A DNA stretch of 40,330 bases from positions 1-40,330 of the forward strand of contig DVIK01000084.1 in the NCBI GenBank assembly GCA_018711385.1. Reading direction: 5' to 3'. This DNA is from Candidatus Coproplasma avistercoris. Its GTDB lineage: Bacteria; Bacillota; Clostridia; Christensenellales; Borkfalkiaceae. The notes beneath the pieces were generated by a model that was not told where the DNA came from, did not search any database, and worked only from the letters and a program-made list of their open reading frames with translations. The position numbers were made by a program, and so were the translations under genes. How positions within the stretch are numbered: position 1 is the first letter of the stretch; each line of letters opens with the position of its first letter. Shown one piece after another: positions 7,635-16,282 of this stretch.

Positions 7635-10454
7635 ATGAAAGAAGAAATTTTTGTTAAAGGCGCAAAGGAAAATAACTTAAAGAATATAGACGTTCACATA
7701 CCCCGCAACACGCTCACGGTGTTCACGGGGCTTTCCGGCAGCGGAAAATCCACGCTCGCCTTCGACACCATCTTCGCCGAAGGGCAGCGCAGGTATATCG
7801 AAAGCCTTTCGTCTTACGCCCGACAGTTCCTCGGCCAGATGGAAAAGCCCGACGTGGAGCTCATCGAGGGACTTTCACCCGCGATCTCCATCGACCAGAA
7901 GACTACGTCGCACAACCCGCGTTCAACCGTGGGCACGGTGACGGAGATCTATGACTATTTCAGGCTGCTGTTCGCGCGCGTCGGCATACCTCACTGCCCC
8001 AAGTGCGGCAGGGAGATACGCAAGCAGTCCGTCGACGAGATCGCAGACCGCGTGATGTCGCTGCCCGAAAAGACGAAGATAATGGTGGAGGCGCCCATAG
8101 CGCGCGGCAAAAAGGGGGAATTTGTAAAGGAGCTCGCCTCGCTGAAAAAGAGCGGTTACGGCAGGGTGAAGATAGACGGCGCCGTCTACGATCTGCAGGA
8201 TGAGATCCGCCTCGAAAAGAACATCCGCCATACCATATCGGTCGTGGTGGACAGGCTGGTTATAAAGGAGGGCATATTGAAGCGCCTCACCGACAGCCTG
8301 GAAAACGCGCTGAAACTTGGCAACGGGCTGGTCATCATCGACAGCGGCGATAAGGAGGAACTGTATTCTTCCAACTACGCCTGCCCCGACTGCGGCATAT
8401 CCATAGAGGAGATAGAGCCGAGGCTGTTCTCCTTCAACACCCCGTGGGGCGCCTGCCCCGAATGTTCGGGCCTGGGCTTCAGACAGGTAGTCGACCCCGA
8501 CCTCATCTGTCCGGACAAGAACAAGACCCTGCGCGAGGGGGCGATAAAGATAAGCGGCTGGAACCTCGACAGTTCCACCGTCACGCAGATGTATATAAAC
8601 TCGCTTGCAAAGCACTATAACTTTTCGCTCGACGTGCCCGTCAAAGACCTGCCCGAGGGCGTGTACGACATGCTCATGTACGGCAACGGCGGCGAGCAGG
8701 TTGAGCTTGCCTACAACGCCTACCGCTTTTCCGGCAGCTACAAGACGGCGTGGGAGGGCTTTGCCAACAACCTGCAGCGCCGCTACAATCAGACCTCGTC
8801 AGACAGCGTAAAGTGGGATATAGAGCGCTACATGCGCGTCACAGACTGCCCCGCGTGCCACGGAAAGCGCCTCAAAAAGGAGGCCCTGGCCGTCACGGTG
8901 GGCGGCAAAAATATCGCCGAGGTGTGCGATATGGCGGTGGATGATTTAGGCTCGTTTACCGACTTTTCCTTCTTTACGCCCACCGAGCACATGATAGCCG
9001 ACAGCATCGTAAAGGAGATAGACAACAGGCTGAGTTTCCTCAAAAACGTCGGCCTCGGCTATCTTACGCTCTCGCGCAGCGCTGCCACCCTCTCCGGCGG
9101 CGAAAGTCAGCGCATAAGGCTTGCCACGCAGATAGGCAGCGCGCTCACGGGGGTGCTCTACATCCTCGACGAGCCGAGCATCGGCCTTCACCAGCGCGAC
9201 AACGAAAAGCTGCTCAACTCCCTCAAAGGCCTGCGCGACCTCGGCAATACGCTGATCGTGGTAGAGCACGACGAAGACACGATGCGCGCCGCCGACTATA
9301 TAGTGGACATAGGCCCCGGGGCGGGCGTGCACGGCGGCGAGGTGGTGGCGTGCGGCACCGTGCAGGACATAATGAGCGAGCCGCTCTCGATAACGGGCGA
9401 CTACCTTTCGGGCAGGCGCAGGATAGAGGTCCCCGCGGTGCGTAAGCAGCCGGACGGAAGATATCTTACCGCGACGGGGTGCAGGCAGAACAACCTGAAG
9501 GGTATAGACGTCAGCATACCCGCGGGGCTGATCACCGTGGTTACGGGCGTCTCGGGCTCGGGCAAGTCCAGCCTCGTGAACGAAATAATCTATCCATACC
9601 TTGCAAACAACCTCAACGGCGCGCGCCAGCCGCAGGGCAAGTTCGACAAAATAGAGGGGATTGAAAATTTCGATAAGGTCATAGCCATCGACCAGCAGCC
9701 CATAGGCCGCACGCCCCGTTCCAATCCTGCGACGTATACGGGCGTATTCACCATGATACGCGAGCTGTTCGCCGCCACTCCCGATGCAAAGGAGCGCGGC
9801 TACAAAAGCGGCAGGTTCTCCTTCAACATTAAGGGCGGCAGGTGCGAACACTGCGAGGGCGGCGGCATCATACAGATCGAGATGCACTTCCTGCCCGATA
9901 TCTACGTCCCCTGCGAAGTGTGCGGCGGCAAGCGCTATAACCGCGAGACGCTGGAAGTAAAGTACAAGGGCAAGTCGATAGCCGACGTGCTCGATATGAC
10001 GGTGGAGGACGCCGCTGAATTTTTCAGGCCGATAAGCTCCATCTACAACAAGCTCTCCACGCTCGTAGACGTGGGGCTGGGCTATATAAAGCTCGGGCAG
10101 AGCGCGACTACGCTCTCCGGCGGCGAGGCGCAGAGGGTAAAGCTAGCCACAGAGCTCTCACGCCGCAGCACCGGCAAGACGTTCTATATTCTGGACGAAC
10201 CCACCACCGGCCTGCATACCTACGACGTGGATAAACTCATTAAAATACTTGCCCGTCTGCGCGAGAGCGGAAATACGGTGCTCGTCATCGAACACAATCT
10301 CGACGTCATAAAGACTGCCGACTGGATAATCGACCTCGGCCCCGAAGGGGGCGACAAGGGCGGCACGGTGATAGCCTGCGGCACTCCCGAACAGATCGCA
10401 GAGCGGCCCGAAAGTTATACCGGTCAGTTCCTCAAAAAGGTGCTTGGCGGCTGA
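7635..10454 (+). CDS. uvrA: Excinuclease ABC subunit A
   Basis: GLSGSGKSTLAFDTIFAEGQRRYIESLSSYARQFL, two ABC domains (LSGGESQRIRLATQIGS, LSGGEAQRVKLATELSRR), CxxC zinc motifs. Confidence 0.98.
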   Translation: MKEEIFVKGAKENNLKNIDVHIPRNTLTVFTGLSGSGKSTLAFDTIFAEGQRRYIESLSSYARQFLGQMEKPDVELIEGLSPAISIDQKTTSHNPRSTVGTVTEIYDYFRLLFARVGIPHCPKCGREIRKQSVDEIADRVMSLPEKTKIMVEAPIARGKKGEFVKELASLKKSGYGRVKIDGAVYDLQDEIRLEKNIRHTISVVVDRLVIKEGILKRLTDSLENALKLGNGLVIIDSGDKEELYSSNYACPDCGISIEEIEPRLFSFNTPWGACPECSGLGFRQVVDPDLICPDKNKTLREGAIKISGWNLDSSTVTQMYINSLAKHYNFSLDVPVKDLPEGVYDMLMYGNGGEQVELAYNAYRFSGSYKTAWEGFANNLQRRYNQTSSDSVKWDIERYMRVTDCPACHGKRLKKEALAVTVGGKNIAEVCDMAVDDLGSFTDFSFFTPTEHMIADSIVKEIDNRLSFLKNVGLGYLTLSRSAATLSGGESQRIRLATQIGSALTGVLYILDEPSIGLHQRDNEKLLNSLKGLRDLGNTLIVVEHDEDTMRAADYIVDIGPGAGVHGGEVVACGTVQDIMSEPLSITGDYLSGRRRIEVPAVRKQPDGRYLTATGCRQNNLKGIDVSIPAGLITVVTGVSGSGKSSLVNEIIYPYLANNLNGARQPQGKFDKIEGIENFDKVIAIDQQPIGRTPRSNPATYTGVFTMIRELFAATPDAKERGYKSGRFSFNIKGGRCEHCEGGGIIQIEMHFLPDIYVPCEVCGGKRYNRETLEVKYKGKSIADVLDMTVEDAAEFFRPISSIYNKLSTLVDVGLGYIKLGQSATTLSGGEAQRVKLATELSRRSTGKTFYILDEPTTGLHTYDVDKLIKILARLRESGNTVLVIEHNLDVIKTADWIIDLGPEGGDKGGTVIACGTPEQIAERPESYTGQFLKKVLGG

Positions 10455-10514
10455 GCGGCATATTCCGGGCAAAACGATAGTACAATGTCACGCATAATGC
10501 GCTGATTTAATGGT

Positions 10515-10546
10515 AAAAAGGAGGCGTTCAGCCTCCTTTTTTTTTT
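10515..10546 (+). terminator. Rho-independent terminator after uvrBA
   Basis: AAAAAGGAGGC-GTTCA-GCCTCCTTTTTTTTTT. Confidence 0.92.
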
Positions 10547-10598
10547 CGCTTTCGCGGCGCATGTAAACAGTTGTTGCGCATTTTTTATATTTTGTTGC

Positions 10599-10778
10599 TT
10601 GCAAATTTTGATTTCCGGCGTTTCTGCCGCATGGCTTGCGGTGCTGGCATGCGGGCTTTACGGCAGCGTTACGATACCTGTATTTTTGATTGCGGGCATA
10701 TGCCTGGTGCTCTATATACTTGTGGGAGTATTTGTCAATGTTGCATGCTCATGCAAAAAAACAGATACCAAAAATTAA
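10599..10778 (+). CDS. Possible small membrane protein (about 59 aa, two predicted TM segments), start codon uncertain
   Basis: Frame reads LQILISGVSAAWLAVLACGLYGSVTIPVFLIAGICLVLYILVGVFVNVACSCKKTDTKN*, followed within 10 nt by a strong hairpin. Only TTG starts and no clear SD. Absent from the ORF track (below about 60 aa). Confidence 0.35.
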   Translation: MQILISGVSAAWLAVLACGLYGSVTIPVFLIAGICLVLYILVGVFVNVACSCKKTDTKN

Positions 10779-10785
10779 ACGGAGA

Positions 10786-10814
10786 AAAGCCGCGGCGCTG
10801 TGCGCCGCGGCTTT
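10786..10814 (+). terminator. GC-rich hairpin terminator
   Basis: AAAGCCGCGGCGC-TGT-GCGCCGCGGCTTT. Confidence 0.7.
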
Positions 10815-10874
10815 CTTGTCAAAAAAAGATTTACGGGAATATGCTGATAGTAATTCTGTGTAAAGGAGAATGTC

Positions 10875-11381
10875 ATGCCGCCTCTTTCCGTAAACAAACC
10901 TTACCCCGATGTCAACGAACTCTGCCCTGACGCCCGGTCGCTGCGCATAATTTCGCCCGCGTATGCAGGCGCCGCCGGCGAGCTGAACGCCGTGCTGCTC
11001 TATACCTATGCAGGCCTGCTGTTCAGAAGGGAGGGCTATGCCGACTTTGCCGAGGCCATCGGCGGGATCGCCATCGCCGAAATGGTGCACCTGAAACTGC
11101 TGGGCGGCGCGATAACCGCCCTCGGCGCCGCGCCCGTGTTCACCGCAAATCCGCCCTGTCTGTTCAACTTCTACTCTTCAAAATACGTAGTGTATTCGCG
11201 CACCCTTGTCAACATCGCCGAGGACGGCGTGCGGGCGGAAAAGCAGGCGATACGCGCCTACGAACGCATGCTCGGCATGCTTAAAAACGTAAGGGTGAGC
11301 GAGCTGATCGAACGGATCGTCGAGGACGAAAGGCTGCACCTTGCCGAGTGGGAAAAAATTTTGAAAGCCGTTAAAAGTTGA
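10875..11381 (+). CDS. Ferritin-like / manganese-catalase-type di-iron fold protein
   Basis: Helical ExxH patterns: AGAAGELNAVLLYTYAG, IAIAEMVHLKLLGGAI, EKQAIRAYERM, IVEDERLHLAEWEKIL; SD AAGGAG before the ATG. Confidence 0.7.
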   Translation: MPPLSVNKPYPDVNELCPDARSLRIISPAYAGAAGELNAVLLYTYAGLLFRREGYADFAEAIGGIAIAEMVHLKLLGGAITALGAAPVFTANPPCLFNFYSSKYVVYSRTLVNIAEDGVRAEKQAIRAYERMLGMLKNVRVSELIERIVEDERLHLAEWEKILKAVKS

Positions 11382-11406
11382 CATAACCTGCGGCATAATA
11401 TAAAAT
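11378..11406 (+). promoter_or_regulatory. Consensus promoter positioned to give a leaderless transcript of the downstream flavoprotein
   Basis: TTGACA (11378-11383, overlapping the stop codon of the ferritin-like gene) - 17 bp - TAAAAT (11401-11406); ATG at 11413. Confidence 0.65.
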
Positions 11407-11412
11407 TATGTT

Positions 11413-12579
11413 ATGCATTCCGACGTAGCAATAATAGGCGGAGGGGCATCGGGGCTGGCTGCCGCGGCGCTCCTCTGCCGTACGACTAAACTCGATATAG
11501 CGCTCATAGAGGGCGGCGGCCGCCTCGGCAAAAAGCTGGCGGCAAGCGGAAACGGGCAGGGGAATATCTCCAACGCGCACATTTCGGCGCAAAACTATCA
11601 CGGTTCGGGCGCCGCGCGGGCATACGATATCATCTCGTGTTTTGGCAAGGTCTATGAACGCCTCTTTTACGGAAGGTTTACCTGCGACGAGCGCGGCAGG
11701 ATATACCCCGCGGGCAGGCAGGCCTCCGCGCTGTCCGACTGCCTCATAGCAGAGGTAAGGCGCGGCGGGGTCAACGTGTTTACGGGCGCAAGGGTCGTCT
11801 CGCTGGAAAAGGGCGGGCAGTTTGTGCTGCGCCTTTCAGACGGCTCTTCCATGACGGCGAAATATGTAGTCATGTGCGTGGGCGGCAAGGCGCAGAAGCA
11901 GTTCGGCACCGACGGTTCGTCGTATGCGCTCGCCCGTGCGTTCGGGCACAGGATAACGCCGCTCTTTCCCTCGCTCGTGCAGCTGAAAACGGACGTCGCG
12001 CACATAAAGACGCTGCGCGGCATACGCGCCGACTGCAACTTGCGGGCGGTCGCAGAGGACGGCGGCGAGATGTCTGCGCGCGGCGATGTGATCTTCACCG
12101 ATTACGGGGTCTCCGGCAACGCCGTCTTTTCGGTATCGCCCGTGTTTGCGGGCAGCCGCGGCAAAATCTGCATAGGCTTTGCGCCCGGCATATCCGAGGA
12201 GGAGCTCGCGGCGGACATCCGCCTGAAACAGTCGCTCGGCTACGAAAGGAGCGAGGTGCTTGCGCTCACCCTCAACAATCAGATAGGCAGGGCGATAGTC
12301 AGGCGGGCAGGCTCCGGTGACGCCGCCGTCATAGCGCACACGGCAAAGAATTTCACGCTCGAAGTCAACGGCACTCTCGGATTCGACTACGCGCAGGTAA
12401 CGCGCGGCGGCGTCGATATGTCGGACGTGAACGACGACCTCGAAAGCGCGCTCTGCCCCGGGCTGTTCTTTGCGGGCGAGGTGCTTGACGTCGACGGCGA
12501 CTGCGGCGGGTACAACCTTACATGGGCATTTGCTTCGGCGGCGCGCGTAGCGGAGGCCATAGCTGGCAGGCAGATATGA
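11413..12579 (+). CDS. BaiN/HI0933-family NAD(P)/FAD-dependent oxidoreductase
   Basis: VAIIGGGASGLAAAALL, GKKLAASGNGQGNISN, C-terminal GLFFAGEVLDVDGDCGGYNLTWAFASA. Confidence 0.9.
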   Translation: MHSDVAIIGGGASGLAAAALLCRTTKLDIALIEGGGRLGKKLAASGNGQGNISNAHISAQNYHGSGAARAYDIISCFGKVYERLFYGRFTCDERGRIYPAGRQASALSDCLIAEVRRGGVNVFTGARVVSLEKGGQFVLRLSDGSSMTAKYVVMCVGGKAQKQFGTDGSSYALARAFGHRITPLFPSLVQLKTDVAHIKTLRGIRADCNLRAVAEDGGEMSARGDVIFTDYGVSGNAVFSVSPVFAGSRGKICIGFAPGISEEELAADIRLKQSLGYERSEVLALTLNNQIGRAIVRRAGSGDAAVIAHTAKNFTLEVNGTLGFDYAQVTRGGVDMSDVNDDLESALCPGLFFAGEVLDVDGDCGGYNLTWAFASAARVAEAIAGRQI

Positions 12580-14111
12580 TAAAGCGTATCGACAACATAA
12601 AACTTGCCGCGGACAAGGGCGAGGACAAGCTCCGCGAGATCGTAAAAAAGAGGGCGGGCGGCAGGCTCGGCTATTTCAGGATACTTAAAAAATCATTGGA
12701 TGCGCGCGACAAGGAAAATATCTTCTGGCTGTATTCCGTAGCGTATTCCGAACATAGCGAAAAGGATGAAAGGCCGCCCCTGGAGAGATTGAAGAATGCG
12801 CCGCGCGTGTGCATAATAGGCAGCGGGCCGGCGGGGCTGTGCTGCGCCGTAAGGCTGTGCGAGCGCGGCTATTCGCCCGTGATAATAGAGCGCGGCGGCA
12901 GCGTGGAGGAGCGCGAACTTGCGACGCGCGCCTTCTTTTCGGAGCGCAGGCTCGACGAGGAGTGCAACGTGCAGTTCGGCGAGGGCGGCGCGGGGACCTT
13001 TTCAGACGGAAAGCTGAACACGCAGACGAAGGACGGGTTCAACCGCGACGTGCTGGAAATTTTTGCCCGCTTCGGCGCGCCGGAGGAAATTTTATATCTC
13101 AATAAGCCGCACATCGGCAGCGACAGGCTGAAAGACGTGCTCAAAAATATCCGCCGCTATATCCAAAGCTGTGGCGGAAAATTTCTGTTCAACTGCAAAT
13201 TTACAGGTTTCACGGCAAGGGAGGGCGCGCTTAAAACGGTGATCTGCCGCAATACGCGCAGCGGCGAAGAGTTCGAACTCGAAGCGGCTGCCGCAGTGCT
13301 CGCCGTGGGCCATTCCGCGCGCGACACCTTCCGCATGCTGCATGAAAGCGGCGTTGCCATGGAGCCGCGCGACTTTGCGGTGGGCGTAAGGGTGGAGCAC
13401 CTCGCGGGGAGCATAAGCCTTGCGCAGTACGGCAGGTTTGCTAAGTTTTTGCCCGCCGCCGACTACAAGCTGGTATCGCACGCGCACGAGCGCACGGTGT
13501 TCACATTCTGCATGTGCCCCGGCGGCGTCGTGATCCCCGCGGCGAGCGAGCGGGGCGGAGTGGTGGTCAACGGCATGAGCGACTTTGCCCGCGACGGAGC
13601 AAATTCCAATTCCGCGCTCATGGTGCAGCTGAGCCGCGCCGACTTCGGCGGCGGACTGTTCGACGGCATGGAATTTCAGCGCAGGCTGGAACGCAAGGCG
13701 TTCGCGGCGGGCGGGGGCGATTACAGGGCGCCCTGCCAGCGCTTCGGCGACTTCCTGCGGGACAGGCCGTCGGATTCGTTCGGTTCGGTAAGGCCTACCT
13801 ACGCCGCGGGCGTTAACTTTGCGCCCCTTTCGCAGGTGCTGCCCGCCGTGGCCGTGAGCGCGCTCAAAGCCGCCGTCCCCGACATGGCAAGGCGGCTGCA
13901 CGGCTTCGACGACGCGGACGCGCTGCTCACAGGCGTCGAATCGCGCTTTTCCTCTCCCGTGCGCATCCTGCGGGGCGCAGACAGGCAGAGCGTTACGGTA
14001 AAAAATCTGTACCCGTGCGGCGAGGGCAGCGGCTATTCGGGCGGCATAACCAGCTCGGCCGCGGACGGCATACGTACGGCGGAATATCTGTATGAACTGC
14101 ATAAAATTTAG
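12576..14111 (+). CDS. COG2509-like FAD-dependent dehydrogenase
   Basis: VCIIGSGPAGLCCAVRLCERGYSPVIIERGG, EECNVQFGEGGAGTFSDGKLNTQTKD, C-terminal LYPCGEGSGYSGGITSSAADG. ATG at 12576 overlaps the upstream TGA (ATGA), preferred over 12522. Confidence 0.88.
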   Translation: MIKRIDNIKLAADKGEDKLREIVKKRAGGRLGYFRILKKSLDARDKENIFWLYSVAYSEHSEKDERPPLERLKNAPRVCIIGSGPAGLCCAVRLCERGYSPVIIERGGSVEERELATRAFFSERRLDEECNVQFGEGGAGTFSDGKLNTQTKDGFNRDVLEIFARFGAPEEILYLNKPHIGSDRLKDVLKNIRRYIQSCGGKFLFNCKFTGFTAREGALKTVICRNTRSGEEFELEAAAAVLAVGHSARDTFRMLHESGVAMEPRDFAVGVRVEHLAGSISLAQYGRFAKFLPAADYKLVSHAHERTVFTFCMCPGGVVIPAASERGGVVVNGMSDFARDGANSNSALMVQLSRADFGGGLFDGMEFQRRLERKAFAAGGGDYRAPCQRFGDFLRDRPSDSFGSVRPTYAAGVNFAPLSQVLPAVAVSALKAAVPDMARRLHGFDDADALLTGVESRFSSPVRILRGADRQSVTVKNLYPCGEGSGYSGGITSSAADGIRTAEYLYELHKI

Positions 14112-14236
14112 CAGATCATTAAAAAGCTATGCGCTTTTCATATATCAAACACATTGAACGGCTATAATTTTATCGTAACAGCGGAAAGATGCCTGTTGCG
14201 GAATGCTCACACTCAACTTTTTTCATATTCTCTCGA

Positions 14237-14269
14237 GGGGACTGCGCCACAGCGCAGTCCCCGCCCTTT
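14237..14269 (+). terminator. Terminator hairpin of the flavoprotein operon
   Basis: GGGGACTGCGC-CACA-GCGCAGTCCCC then GCCCTTTT. Confidence 0.7.
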
Positions 14270-14272
14270 TAC

Positions 14273-14308
14273 AAAAAGCCGCCGCGGCGCATATCAATGC
14301 GCCGCGGC
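14273..14308 (-). terminator. Terminator hairpin of pyk
   Basis: GCCGCGGCGCAT-ATCA-ATGCGCCGCGGC; on the minus strand followed by GGCTTTTTGT. Confidence 0.75.
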
Positions 14309-14334
14309 GTTGCCGTTACTTCATGTTAATTTTT

Positions 14335-15753
14335 TCAGATGGTCTCAACGCTTATAAGGTTTGCGTTGCCGCTCTTGCCGTTGGGTTTGCCGCCGGTGAG
14401 CACTATCTTGTCGCCCTTCTTCACCAGCCCCGTCGCCATGGCTGCGCACTTGCCGAAGTGGAAGAGCACGTCTACGGAGGAGAACTCCTCGCTCATCACG
14501 GGTATAACGCCCCAGCTCAAAGCCAGTTTCCTGTATGCGCGCTCGTCGGTGGTCATGCCTATTATGTCTATCATCGGGCGGAAGCGCGAAACGAGCTTTG
14601 CCGTGTATCCAGAGCGGGTGCATGCCACTATCAGCCTTGCGCCTATGTCCTGCGCCAGCGTGCACGCCGAGTGCGACAGCGCCTCGGAAAGGTTCTTTAT
14701 GTGGTAATCTTCGGGCTTGATGTAGTTGATGTACTGAGTGTTTGCCTCGGCCTGTTCGGCTATCCTTGCCATCGCCCTTACGGCCTCTACGGGGTGGTCG
14801 CCCGCCGCGGTCTCGCCGGAGAGCATTATGGCGGAGGAGCCGTCGTAAACGGCGTTGGCTACGTCGGAGATCTCTGCGCGCGTGGGACGGGGGTTCTTTA
14901 TCATCGACTCCAGCATCTCGGTCGCGGTGATGGAGCGCTTGCCCTGTATGCGGCACTTGTGGATTATCATCTTCTGTATGTTTGGTACTTCCTCGAATGG
15001 TATCTCCACGCCAAGGTCGCCGCGCGCTACCATTATGCCGTCGCTCGCTTCAAGTATCTCGTCTATGTTGTTCACGCCTGCGCGGCTCTCGATCTTGGCG
15101 ATTATCTCTATGTCGCCTTCGGGCGAGCCGCACTCTTTCAGCCAGTTCCTTATATCTATTATGTCTTGCGCGCGCGAAACGAACGAGCACGCGATGTAAT
15201 CTATGCCCAGCTTTACGCCGAAGGCGATGTCTGATTTATCCTGTTCGGAGAGGTACACCATGTCGAGGTTCTTGTCGGGGAAGAACATCGACTTCCTGTT
15301 GGAAAGTTCGCCGCCCACGATGGTCTTGCAGATGACCTCGGGCTTTTTTACTTTCAGTACTTCGAATATCATCAGCCCGTCGTTGAGCAGCACCTTGTCG
15401 CCCGGGTTGAGCTGTTCGCATATTCCGTCGAACGATACCGAAACTTTGCTTTGGTCGCCCTCTATCTTCTCGGTGGTGAATGTGAACGTGTCGCCGTCGT
15501 TTAAGAAGATTTTGCCGTCCTTGAAGGTGCCTATCCTGAATTCCGGGCCCTTCGTGTCGAGCATGATGGCGATAGGCGCGTTCTTCCTTGCGCGCACGCG
15601 CTTTATCTTTTCGATCTTGTCGGCCTGCTCTTCATAAGTGCCGTGCGAAAAGTTGATTCTCGCAACGTTCATGCCTGCGTCGATAAGGTCTGAAATGGTC
15701 TCCTCGGTGTCGCTGGCGGGGCCGAGTGTGCAGATGATTTTGGTTTTTTTCAT
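14335..15753 (-). CDS. pyk: Pyruvate kinase
   Basis: MKKTKIICTLGPASDTEETI, MNVARINFSHGTYEEQ, IMVARGDLGVEIPFEEVPNIQKMIIHKC, ATEMLESMIKNPRPTRAEISDVANAVYDGSSAIMLSGETA; SD AGGAG. Confidence 0.98.
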   Translation of the reverse strand: MKKTKIICTLGPASDTEETISDLIDAGMNVARINFSHGTYEEQADKIEKIKRVRARKNAPIAIMLDTKGPEFRIGTFKDGKIFLNDGDTFTFTTEKIEGDQSKVSVSFDGICEQLNPGDKVLLNDGLMIFEVLKVKKPEVICKTIVGGELSNRKSMFFPDKNLDMVYLSEQDKSDIAFGVKLGIDYIACSFVSRAQDIIDIRNWLKECGSPEGDIEIIAKIESRAGVNNIDEILEASDGIMVARGDLGVEIPFEEVPNIQKMIIHKCRIQGKRSITATEMLESMIKNPRPTRAEISDVANAVYDGSSAIMLSGETAAGDHPVEAVRAMARIAEQAEANTQYINYIKPEDYHIKNLSEALSHSACTLAQDIGARLIVACTRSGYTAKLVSRFRPMIDIIGMTTDERAYRKLALSWGVIPVMSEEFSSVDVLFHFGKCAAMATGLVKKGDKIVLTGGKPNGKSGNANLISVETI

Positions 15754-15855
15754 TTACAACTCCTGAAATAAAATTCTGTACCGCATATATTTTAAGATAA
15801 TTTTGCCGAAAAAGCAATTAGTTTTGCCGAAAAAGAAATTAGTCGGTAAAAATAG

Positions 15856-15884
15856 TTACAAAAATTTTTCAAGTATGTTACAAT
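15856..15884 (+). promoter_or_regulatory. Promoter of RNase P RNA
   Basis: TTACAA (15856-15861) - 17 bp - TACAAT (15879-15884), with the TSS expected at the start of P1. Confidence 0.72.
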
Positions 15885-15892
15885 CTATGTAT

Positions 15893-16243
15893 CCGAGTCG
15901 GTTATACGGTCGCGGGCCGCGAAAGCGGCGTGAGGAAAGTCCGAGCATCGCAGGGCAATGATGCCTGCTAACGGCAGGAGGAGGCGACTCCAAGGAAAGT
16001 GAACAGAAATACACCGCAGCGCTTTGCTGTAAGGTTGGAATGGCGAGGTAAGAGCTCACCGTCGCCCCGGTAACGGGGCGAGCCAATTAAACCCCATCTG
16101 ATGCAAGATTGGAACGGGGGCTGCATTGAATTGCAGGGCTGCCCGTCCGCTCCCGTTCGTTAATATCGCTTTAACTTGCCGGTGACGGCAAGTATAGATA
16201 GATGACCGTACACGACAGAACTCGGCTTACAGACCGGTCTCGG
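15893..16243 (+). ncRNA. rnpB: RNase P RNA (M1-like, class A features)
   Basis: Conserved GAGGAAAGTCCGAGC, ACAGAAATACACCGC, GGTAAGAGCTCACC, CCAATTAAACCCC, ATAGATAGATGACCG, ACAGAACTCGGCTTAC; the 5' and 3' ends can pair as P1. Confidence 0.95.
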
Positions 16244-16247
16244 ATTG

Positions 16248-16280
16248 CGCCGCGGCAACTTTGTTGCCGCGGCGTCCGTA
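16248..16280 (+). terminator. Terminator of rnpB
   Basis: CGCCGCGGCAAC-TTT-GTTGCCGCGGCG followed by TCCGTATTTT. Confidence 0.75.
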
Positions 16281-16282
16281 TT

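Noticed and set aside
10571-10930. 119-aa ORF starting at 10571
   Set aside because: Crosses the 10786-10814 terminator and the start of the ferritin-like gene; the alternative frame (reported) has much clearer protein character, though the first few residues may belong to it.
14203-15234. 343-aa plus-strand ORF opposite pyk
   Set aside because: Runs through two terminator hairpins and is antisense to pyruvate kinase.
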